NCBI GenBank assembly: GCA_012032075.1
Contig: JAAURU010000152.1
Location: 1 to 8,170 of the forward strand
From: Flavobacterium sp.
Lineage (GTDB): Bacteria; Bacteroidota; Bacteroidia; Flavobacteriales; Flavobacteriaceae
Reading direction: 5' to 3'
Length of the DNA stretch: 8,170 nt
The position numbers were made by a program, and so were the translations under genes. The notes beneath the pieces are model-generated. The model was not told where the DNA came from. It ran no database searches and saw only the letters and a list, made by a program, of their open reading frames with translations. Positions 1 to 7,951 of the stretch are shown one piece after another; the stretch's first letter is position 1, and each line of letters begins with the position of its first letter.

Positions 1-264
1 ACTCGAAAATAAAAGAACTATAACATTTACTTAACATCTGTAACATTTACTTAACAAGTATTAATATTAAATTTTTTATCAAAAATATTGTTTTTGACGC
101 AACTTTAATGCTTTTTTTTCATCTTAAATGTATGATTAGTTAGTATAATACAATATGATAATTAAATATTTAACATTTGTAAACAGCAATATTCTAACGT
201 ATTATTTGGTTATTTAAGAAATTATTAAGAAGTTTGCTGAATAACTAACTCAAATAAAATTAAT
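1..264 (+). promoter_or_regulatory. AT-rich leader region upstream of susC
   Basis: This stretch has no credible coding sequence. Besides the direct repeat it holds the palindrome TTAATATTAA (61-70). A weak match to the Bacteroidota primary promoter is TTG at 206-208, 20 bases, then GAAGTTTG at 229-236 (consensus TAnnTTTG, one mismatch); this would give a leader of about 20 bases before the ATG at 265. No FecR/ECF sigma genes are visible, and the transporter lacks an STN signalling domain, so the usual ECF/anti-sigma control is not expected. The promoter choice is tentative. Confidence 0.3.
21..56. repeat. Perfect 16-bp direct repeat, phased TAACA boxes upstream of susC
   Basis: The 16-mer TAACATTTACTTAACA occurs exactly at 21-36 and again at 41-56. 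Each copy contains two TAACA boxes, so TAACA falls at 21, 32, 41 and 52, with steps of 11, 9 and 11 bases, about one helical turn apart. A further TAACATTT lies at 171-178. Regularly phased direct repeats upstream of an operon are a common form of regulator binding site, so this may be an operator for the susC operon. The regulator is unknown, and the distance to the start codon (about 210 bases) would suit an activator or a site belonging to an upstream gene outside the window. Confidence 0.5.
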
Positions 265-3200
265 ATGAGATCGAAGTTTAAATGGATTTTTACGCTTATA
301 GTAGCGTTTATGATGCAGTTTTCGTTCGCACAAGAGAAAACTGTTACTGGTATCGTTTCTGATGCCTTAGGCCCTTTAGCTGGAGCCAATGTAGTTGTTA
401 AAGGTACTAATAAAGGTACAACAACAAATTTTGATGGAGGGTTTTCCATAAAAGCTAACCAAGGAGATGTTTTAATTATCTCTTACGTTGGTATGGATGA
501 CGCCCTTGTTACTGTCGGTACTGCAAGTTCTTATAATGTAACTCTACAACAAGGAGTGGAGTTGAAAGAAGTTGTGATTACTGGTTATAGTACTTCAACT
601 AAAGCAAAAACTACTATTGCAGCTGCAACAGTTGGAAATGAATTAATTCAAAACCGACCAAATGTTAATGTTTTAAACTCTTTGCAAGGTCAAGTTGCAG
701 GTTTAAATATAGCTACTTCTTCTGGGCAGCCAGGAACAAACAAAAATGATGTAATTATTAGGGGTTCAGGTTCAATTAGTTCATCAAGTGATCCTTTATA
801 TGTTATTGACGGAGTTCCATTAAATTCTGCATTCTTTAGAACATTAAATCCAAATGAAATTGAATCTGTAACGGTTTTAAAAGATGCAGCGGGTACATCA
901 ATTTACGGTAATAGAGGTTCTAATGGTGTAATTGTAATCACTACTAAAAAAGGACAGTACAAAAAATCATTTTCTGCAAATTATTCTTCTTCTTACGGTT
1001 TAACTACTTTTCAAGGTGATGGTTTTAATTTACCAACAGCTATTGAGCATTTAAAACTACAGAGAAAAGGGAATGACGAAGGAGCAACGGGTTTAGCAGG
1101 TTCGTTAGCTGTTACAGGTCAATATTTAACAAATGCAAATTTTCCTAACGGAGCAGTACAAGTGGATGTTAATAATCTAGATGCATTTTCCACAAATACT
1201 GATTGGCAAGATGCTTTTATCAGAACTGGTAAAACACTTAGTCATGATCTTAATTTTACATCAGGAGGTGAAAATACTCGTAATTTTACCGCTTTTGGTT
1301 ATTTTGAGCAAGATGGTATATTAAAAACTACAAATTTTAAAAGATTTACTGTAAGAAATAATTTTTCGGGAAAAAGTATAAACGAAAAATTTAATTATGC
1401 AGCTAATGTTTTTGGAGCGTTTTCTAGACGTAATCAATTTGAATCTGAAACAAGAACTGGAATTACTAATAATGTTTTACAAAACCCTTTAACTGGTTAT
1501 TTGAATTCACCAAGATTTGTTCCTTCATCCTTATACCAAAACGGGGCTCAACTATTATCTCAATTTGGTAATCCAGCTCTTAATTTAACACCACTAATGT
1601 TGTTAGATTTGCTTCAACCCAAAGTTGCACCAAGTTTTTTCAACGAGACTAAAGTTATTGCTACATTTAACTTAGGTTATAAATTAACTAAAGATCTTAC
1701 ATTTTCTACAACATCAGGTATTGATTTCGCAGATGATAAACGTAATTTTGCTATTGGACCAGAGGCCTATCTGTCTAGGGTAAGAGCTTCTGGTGCTAAC
1801 CAACCTTCTCATGGATTAGAGACAATAAGTTCTACTTCTGAATTTATGTTTAATCATGTAAATAAACTTGCTTTCAATAAAACAATTAATGAAAATCATA
1901 CAATTGATATTGCTGCTTATTCAGAATACATGAAGGCACACAGAAGATTTAATAGTTTTACACAAATTGGTTTAGATCCTTTAACATGGTCTCCAGGTGC
2001 GGGTACAGGTTATATATTGTACAATCCTGCATCACAACCACTCTCTTATAGACCAACGGTTGCTGCTCAAAAAAATAGACGCTGGTTTGCTATCTGTTTT
2101 TGGTACATTTGACTATGATTTCAAGGGTAAATACGGTTTTTCTTCTTCTATAAGAAGAGATGCTTCATATAGATTTGTTGAAGATAACAAATGGGGAACT
2201 TTTTGGTCTGTTTCAGGTCGATGGAATATTACTAGAGATTTTTTTGAAAATTCCGAAATCATTAATTTGTTGAAGTTGAGAGCTTCTTATGGTACTACAG
2301 GTAACCAAAATGTTCTTGCTAGAGATTTGGATGGCAATAATTCAACAATCTTTGGTGGTTCTCAATTAGTAAGAGATTTAAATGCGTCCGCAAACGGATA
2401 TAATAATACGCAAGCATTCGGTGTTTCTGCATACGCAAATAAAGATTTACGTTGGGAAGAAACAACTCAATTTAATATTGGTTTAGATTTCGAATTGCTA
2501 AAAACGAGTTTAACTGGATCTGTTGATTATTATAACAGATTAACTGATGGTATTTATCAACAATCCCCAATATCAGCTGCTAACGGTATTATCGGAAATG
2601 TTCTTGCTTCAAATGATGGTGCAATACGTAACCAAGGTGTTGAATTAGAACTAAGATATAAAGTATTTAAAAATACTAAATTTAAACTTAATGTTTTTGG
2701 TAATGGTGCTTACAATAAAAATACGATAGAAGATATTGGAGCAATTGATACAGATGCAGATGGGATTTTAGACCTTCAGATGACTTTACAAGAAATAAAG
2801 GTGAACTATTTGGTCAGTACTTTTAGTGCCTTACGTTGGTGTTAATCCATCAACTGGAAATTTATTGTTTTTAGATATCAATGGTAATTATACAGAAACA
2901 CCTACAGACGGAGATAGAAGAGCTACAGGTAAAGCGGAGGCTCCAATCTTTCTTGGAGGATTTGGTTTTGAAGCTAATTATGGTGGTTTCTTTGTTAATA
3001 CTTTATTTACTTATGCAGCAAAAATATATTCAATAGATAACGATTATGCAGGTTTAATGGATATTAGAAACGCAGCTCAATTTCCTGTTTCTACTGATTT
3101 ATTTAATGCTTGGACTCCTACAAATACTAATACTAATATTCCAGCTTTAGGGAATACTAATTATGACTTAGGTACTGATTTATCTGATAGATTTTTAAGA

Positions 3201-3431
3201 GATGCTTCTTATTTAAGAATGAGAAACTTAACTGTTGGTTACACTGTTCCGCAAAAATTCTTAGATAAAACTTTTATTAATAGTTTAAACTTTAGAATTA
3301 TAGCAGAGAATTATTTAACCTTCACAAAATGGAAAGGTTTTGATCCAGAAATATTGGCTTCTTCTGCTGGTAATACTAATGCTTATCCTACACCGAAAAT
3401 ATTAACATTTGGCTTAGATGCCAGTTTCTAA
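265..3431 (+). CDS. SusC/RagA-family TonB-dependent outer-membrane transporter (three apparent frameshifts)
   Basis: This is a TonB-linked outer-membrane barrel that would import a ligand captured by the SusD partner, using energy from TonB-ExbBD. Seen: a signal peptide (about residues 1-22, ending FSFAQ), a carboxypeptidase-D-like regulatory beta domain (about 27-98, starting VTGIV), the SusC signature/TonB-box region VVITGY at 103-108, a plug domain to about 230 (IRGSGS, YVIDGVPL, TVLKDAAGTSIYG, GVIVITTKKG), then the barrel, ending in FGLDASF with terminal Phe. There is no STN domain. The frame is broken at three homopolymers: A7 at 2069-2075 (one base too many, or two too few), T4 at 2766-2769 (one short) and T4 at 2821-2824 (one short). 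Restoring them gives about 1,055 residues, normal for the family, and barrel motifs such as YDFKGKYGFSSSIRRD and YVGVNPSTGNLLFLD follow on in order. The fragments from 1997 and 2826 are parts of this gene, not separate genes. Family assignment is firm; substrate is unknown. Confidence 0.93.
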
Positions 3432-3442
3432 AAAAATACATT

Positions 3443-5076
3443 ATGAAAAAAAAGACTTTTTATTCTTTTTCATTTCTTTTTCATTATTCTTGCTATCATG
3501 CGAAGATGCTTTGGATATAGTACAAGATGGTGAGTTAAATGATGAAGCACTATTTACAAGTGTACAAAACATGCAATTCTTTCTAAATGAGACTTATGAT
3601 CAATTGACTATCCAAAATGAGATTATGCTTTCTTCTACGTTAACTGATGAAGTTGCTGTGGGAAGTGCAGGATTCCCTAGTGAAACATTAAGTTTTAATG
3701 TTTTCTCTACTAATGGTTTTGCTATAAATATTTGGAGTAGTAATTATAGAGCTATTAATTATGCTAATAGATTAATAAGAGGATCACAATTATTTACTCC
3801 TCCTACTACAGATTTACCTGCTTACAATAATATTATTGCACAAGCAAGAGCTATTAGAGCTTTTTGTCATTTTAATTTGTTGACTTATTTTTCAACTAAT
3901 TTAGCCGACCCTAATGCTCCTGGAGTTATGTTAGTTGACTTTGTACCTACAACAGCTCAAAAAATACCTAGATCAACTAATGCTCAAGTTTTTAGTTTAA
4001 TAGAAAGTGATTTGCTTTTTGCTGAAAATAATTTAACAACTCCTACAAGTGGTGGGAACAGTTGGAGATTTTTTAATGTAAATGTTATTAATGCTATGAG
4101 GGCTAGAATGTATTTATATAGAGGTCTTCATACACAAGCTGAAACCTATGCAGATTTGGTAATTAACAATTCTGGAATACAATTAGCTAGTTGTACTTTT
4201 ACATTACCAACAGACTTTCCTTTAACCTCTAATTCTACAACTCATATTGGTGCTTCTGGATCTGATTCTTTTGATACACAACCACCAGCGGGTCCACAAA
4301 GAGCTTTGTTTTTAATGGATAGATGGACAGCAACTGCCTTTTCACCTGATTATAGAAAAATGTGGGTTGATTTTAGTCAAGGTGAAGCAATTTTTTCTTT
4401 ATTGAGACTTAATAATAATGCAAATTTTGGAAGTCAGTATAATACTAATCAATCTTACATAGGTGGTGGACCACTTCGTGATATGGGTAGAAATTTATAT
4501 GAATTGTTTACCCAACCAATGGGTGGAGGTGCTCAAGATTTTAGACGTTGGTCTTTTGTAGATCGCTCTTCTTTAATTGTTCCAGATGCTACCCAAGGAG
4601 ACCAATTTAATGATGTTTTAATTGTAGATAAATACCCAGGAAAAGCTGGTAATCATGGTTCTAATGATTTAAAAGTTTTTAGAATGTCTGAAATGTATTT
4701 TATTAAAGCAGAATGTAGAATTGCAGCAGGTGATACACCAGGTGCAGCAGCACTTATTAGAACTGTAAGACAAAATAGAAATTATATTGCAAGTGCTGTT
4801 GTCCCACTTCCAACTTACGCTAATCCTACTGCGGCTTGGGCTGATGTTTTGTTAGAGAGAAGAAAAGAATTATGCTTTGAAGGCCATAGGTATATAGATC
4901 TTAAAAGAATTGGTACTTTAGCGGGTGTTACAACGACTGATAGATTTTTAACTGATTCACAAAATTCATCAGCTATTAACCCTCTAAACATAAGCGTTAC
5001 TGATTTTAGATTGACTTTGCCTATACCTCAAGATGAAATTAACGTAAATCCAATGGCTCAAAATCCTGGATACTAA
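3443..5076 (+). CDS. SusD/RagB-family surface lipoprotein (frameshift just after the start codon)
   Basis: This lipoprotein acts as the ligand-binding lid of the SusC barrel on the cell surface. The natural start is the ATG at 3443, 11 bases after the susC stop. The following A8 run (3446-3453) appears one base short: with A9 the protein begins MKKKDFLFFF, runs through a hydrophobic segment and reaches lipobox LLSC with Cys20, then acidic residues. As written, the ATG frame diverges from the long frame that holds the rest of the protein. Restored length is about 544 residues, usual for SusD. Family motifs seen are the N-terminal FTSVQNMQFFLNETYDQL region, TPR-type helices with ARAIRAFCHFNLLTYF and MSEMYFIKAECRIAAGD, the ERRKELCFEGHRYIDLKRIG block, and the classic C-terminus LPIPQDEINVNP..QNPGY. 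An in-frame start at 3418 would overlap the end of susC and put charged residues ahead of the signal peptide, so it is not preferred. Cotranscribed with the genes on either side. Confidence 0.93.
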
Positions 5077-5092
5077 TTTAAACAACTATATT

Positions 5093-5869
5093 ATGAAAAA
5101 GATATTTTTATTTTTCAGTGTTATTACATTGTTGTTATCAACTTCGTCTTGTACCGAAGATACTTCAAACGAAATTGATAATACTGCGTATTTATTTAAA
5201 AAAACAACTTCTAACTTAGGAGTCACATCATCTGGTTCATTTGTTGATATCCAAGTTGGTGTTACAACAAAATCGGATCAAAATAGAACCTTTACTATAT
5301 CAGTTGATCCAATGTCAACTGCTACAGCTAATATGTATTCAATTGATCAAGCTACATTATTTATTCCAGCAGGTGAATATTCTGGTTCTTTTAGAGTTAA
5401 TGGTGTTTTTGCAAATATTCCAAATGGTCAAATATTAAGTTTAATCTTAAATTTATCTAGTGATTCTGTGTTGTCAGATAAAAAAACGCACACTGTATCT
5501 TTGTTTAGAGTTTGTCCATCTGATTTAGCAGGTACTTATTCCACTTTAGCTAGTGGTACATATGGTCAAAATGGTGTTAATTCTTATTCTAATTTGACAT
5601 CATCAGTAACTTTAAACGCTTCAACAACTGCTGGCAGATATACTATTTCTGATATGAGTTTTGGGTTATATTCAAATATTTATATGGATGCCTCACCTTC
5701 TGGGAGAATTGAAGATATCTGTAATAGTTTGTCTGATCTAGGTGATGTTGATCAATATAATGATCGTTTTACAATTTTTGGTTCTGTTAATGAAACGACT
5801 GGTGTTATTACTTTAACATGGTCTAATACATACGGTGACTCTGGAAATGTGGTATTAACTCCACAATAG
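5093..5869 (+). CDS. Surface lipoprotein of a sus-like operon, BT_3987/DUF1735-like N-terminal region
   Basis: This 258-residue lipoprotein has a clear type II signal: MKK, a hydrophobic core, then STSSC with Cys20, followed by TEDTSNEID. The acidic stretch after the cysteine resembles the surface-export signals of Bacteroidota lipoproteins. Residues of about 30-135 look like the beta-sandwich domain often found in the third gene of susCD operons (the DTAY-like opening, then RTFTISVDPMSTA, then FIPAGEYSGSFRV). The second half, from the VCPSDLAGTYS segment, is a separate beta-rich region that ends TLTWSNTYGDSGNVVL; I do not recognise a named family for it. The gene starts 16 bases after the susD stop and precedes a terminator, so it is the last gene of the operon. 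It probably helps bind or present substrate next to SusC/SusD, as SusE/SusF-type proteins do. This is the only gene in the window with no detectable frame break. Exact ligand and domain name are uncertain. Confidence 0.8.
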   Translation: MKKIFLFFSVITLLLSTSSCTEDTSNEIDNTAYLFKKTTSNLGVTSSGSFVDIQVGVTTKSDQNRTFTISVDPMSTATANMYSIDQATLFIPAGEYSGSFRVNGVFANIPNGQILSLILNLSSDSVLSDKKTHTVSLFRVCPSDLAGTYSTLASGTYGQNGVNSYSNLTSSVTLNASTTAGRYTISDMSFGLYSNIYMDASPSGRIEDICNSLSDLGDVDQYNDRFTIFGSVNETTGVITLTWSNTYGDSGNVVLTPQ

Positions 5870-5897
5870 AACATTTGTTAAATTTATTACTAAATAG

Positions 5898-5928
5898 ACT
5901 CTCTTGAATTGAGAGTATTATTTTTTTG
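5898..5928 (+). terminator. Rho-independent terminator of the susCD operon
   Basis: The inverted repeat ACTCTC (5898-5903) and GAGAGT (5911-5916) encloses a 7-base loop and is followed by ATTATTTTTTT. It sits 29 bases after the lipoprotein stop codon, in the right place to end the susC-susD-lipoprotein transcript. Confidence 0.75.
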
Positions 5929-5936
5929 TATTTTTG
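5909..5936 (+). promoter_or_regulatory. Probable Bacteroidota-type promoter for the S8 protease gene
   Basis: TATTTTTG at 5929-5936 matches the TAnnTTTG -7 element of Bacteroidota primary promoters exactly. A TTG at 5909-5911 lies 17 bases upstream, and another at 5904-5906 lies 22 bases upstream; either could serve as the -33 element. Transcription would start a few bases before the ATG at 5952, giving a very short leader. The element overlaps the 3' arm and T-run of the preceding terminator. The match sits in T-rich sequence, so chance is possible. Confidence 0.45.
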
Positions 5937-5951
5937 AAAAAAAAAATATTT

Positions 5952-7837
5952 ATGAGTAGAATTTTATTTTTATTTGTTATTTGCTTTTCTTCTTTTGTTT
6001 TTTCTCAAAAGAATTATAGTAATAAAGATGTTATTTTAAATACTGATTTAAATAAACTTAAGGAACTAAAAGAATTATTTGATTCAGAATTTATTGAAAG
6101 AGAAAATAGAGTTTCTGATTTTTATCCAAAAATCCAGATATTAAAAGGAAATTTTCAGTTAATGGGATTGATAAAGAGATATATGATGTTGATGTTTATG
6201 GAAATATCTCATATTATGAAACAACAAATTTGCAATCAGCTGTTACAGCTTCGGCAAATTCTATTTACAGTGGTGGTTCTTTGGGATTGAATGTTCAAGG
6301 TCAAGGAATGACTGTTAGTGTATGGGATAGTGGTCCTATACTTGATACTCATGTTGAATTTCCTAATGCTAAAGTGACAACATTAGATTTTTCTGCAACA
6401 TCTGATCATGGCACTCATGTAATGGGAACTATCTTAGCAAAGGGAATTAATCAAAATGCTAGGGGTTTAGCATTTGATGCTAATGGTCTATCTTATGATT
6501 GGACTAATGACTATAGTGAAATGACAGTTGCAGCAGCAAGTGGTTTATTAGTTTCTAATCATTCTTATTGGATTGGAAGTGGGCTTTCAGAATGGATTTT
6601 AGGAGCATATGATTCAAGAGCTCAACAAATGGATCAGATTGCTTATGCAGCTCCATTTTATCTTCCTGTTGTAGCAGCTGGTAACGATAGGAATAATACT
6701 ACTAACCCAATAGTTAATACTCATTTGCAAAATAAATATGGTTATGATATAATTAGAGGTATGCAAAATGCAAAAAATTCTTTAGCGGTAGGTGCTGTAA
6801 ATAATGTTTCAAATTACATGGATGAGTCAAGTGTTACTATGTCTTCATTTAGTAGTTGGGGGCCAACTGATGATGGGAGAATAAAACCAGAAATTGTAGC
6901 TAAAGGTGTTAGTGTTTATTCTACTGTTGCTGATTCTGATACTTCTTACGGTTTCAAGCAAGGAACTTCAATGGCTTCACCAGCAATAAGTGGTGTTTGT
7001 TTGTTGTTGCAACAGTATTATTTATCTCTTAATACATCTTACATGCGTGCTTCAACATTAAAGGGCATACTTCTCCATTCAGCTAAAGAAGCTGGTTATT
7101 TTTATGGTCCTGATTATGAATACGGTTGGGGATTAGTAGATGTTAAAAGTGCTGCTGATATAATTACTAAAAAGAATCAAGCATTGTCAGTAATCGAAGA
7201 GTTACCATTAAGTAATGGGCAAGTATATACCAAGACGTTTACGGTTTCTAACCCTTCTAATGTTAAAGTTTCTATTTGTTGGACTGATAAGCCAGCTCCT
7301 TCGGGTTTAGTGAACTCTGGAACTGTAGATCCTAATGTTTCATACTTAGTTAATGATTTAGACTTAAAAGTTACAAAAACTGGAAATGATTATTTTCCAT
7401 GGAGTTTAGATGTAAATCAACCTTATGCTGCTCCAACCAGAACTACAACTAATAATGTTGATATTTTTGAACGTGTTGATATCGATAATGCAGTTGGAAC
7501 ATATACAATAACTGTCACACATAAAGGAAATATTGGTACTGGTCAAAACTTTAGTTTAATAATTAGTGGATTAAATTTATCGCTATCTAATGACGAATTT
7601 AGTAAAGATGGCTTGTCTATTTATCCAAACCCAGCTGAAAATTTACTTAATATTCAATCAGATTTTGATTTTATTAATGCTAAAGTAAAGATATTTGATG
7701 TATCTGGAAAAATTGTATATTCAAATAATGATTTTAAAGATAATATTATTGATATTTCTAATTTATTAAAAGGTTTTTATATTCTAGAAATCAATAATGA
7801 AAATAAAATTCTAACAAAGAAATTTATAAAAAAATAA
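5952..7837 (+). CDS. Secreted S8 (subtilisin-family) serine protease with T9SS sorting domain (one apparent frameshift)
   Basis: This is an extracellular endopeptidase exported by the type IX secretion system. The ATG at 5952 gives a signal peptide (MSRILFLF...FSQ). A short propeptide follows to about residue 100; it is broken at A5 (6128-6132), where one added A restores PKNPDIKRKF and joins the two frames, giving about 628 residues. Numbered on that model, catalytic Asp is about 126 (SVWDSG), His about 153 (DHGTHVMGT), oxyanion Asn about 245 (AAGND) and Ser about 340 (GTSMASP). After the catalytic domain a beta-rich region (about 405-545, with SYLVNDLDLKV) resembles the C-terminal beta-barrel of KP-43-type subtilases. 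The last 75 or so residues (LSIYPNPAENLLNI ... GFYILEINNENKILTKKFIKK) form a type A T9SS C-terminal domain, normally removed on secretion. The TTG at 5934 is in frame but lies within the probable promoter and was not chosen. It probably supplies peptides to the upstream SusC/SusD pair, though it has its own promoter and terminator. Confidence 0.92.
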
Positions 7838-7885
7838 TATTTTAAGTTTATTAACATAAACTATAATTTAATAAATATTTAAGTA

Positions 7886-7910
7886 ACCTACAGCAATGTA
7901 GGTCTTTTTT
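7886..7910 (+). terminator. Rho-independent terminator of the S8 protease gene
   Basis: A perfect 7-bp stem ACCTACA (7886-7892) / TGTAGGT (7897-7903) closes a GCAA loop, which is a stable GNRA tetraloop, and is followed by CTTTTTT. It lies about 50 bases after the protease stop codon. The 34 to 41 bases from here to the next start codon are AT-rich and show no exact TAnnTTTG box. Confidence 0.85.
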
Positions 7911-7951
7911 ATTATTAATTTTCTCATTACATTTGCTCATATTTATTTGTA

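Noticed and set aside
21..56. CRISPR array
   Set aside because: Only two 16-bp copies with a 4-base gap; no spacer-length intervals and no cas genes.
144..149. TATAAT, an E. coli-style -10 box upstream of susC
   Set aside because: Bacteroidota primary sigma factor uses TAnnTTTG, and such hexamers are frequent by chance in this AT-rich stretch.
225..449. Minus-strand open frame of 74 codons
   Set aside because: It lies opposite the susC start, signal peptide and regulatory domain, has no recognisable motif, and is a shadow of that gene.
2069..2075. Programmed ribosomal frameshifting at the A7 run
   Set aside because: Other breaks in the window occur at T4, A4 and A5 runs without stimulatory structures, so a shared technical cause explains more.
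1997..3431. Two extra independent genes (starts at 1997 and 2826) encoding partial transporters
   Set aside because: They continue the SusC barrel in order, have no signal peptides, and begin at arbitrary in-frame ATG/GTG codons.
5241..5438. Plus-strand open frame of 65 codons
   Set aside because: It is an alternate frame inside the intact lipoprotein gene, with a Leu/Gln/Ile-rich sequence typical of a shadow.
5934..5954. TTG start for the S8 protease at 5934
   Set aside because: It overlaps the TATTTTTG promoter match, and the ATG at 5952 already gives a complete signal peptide.
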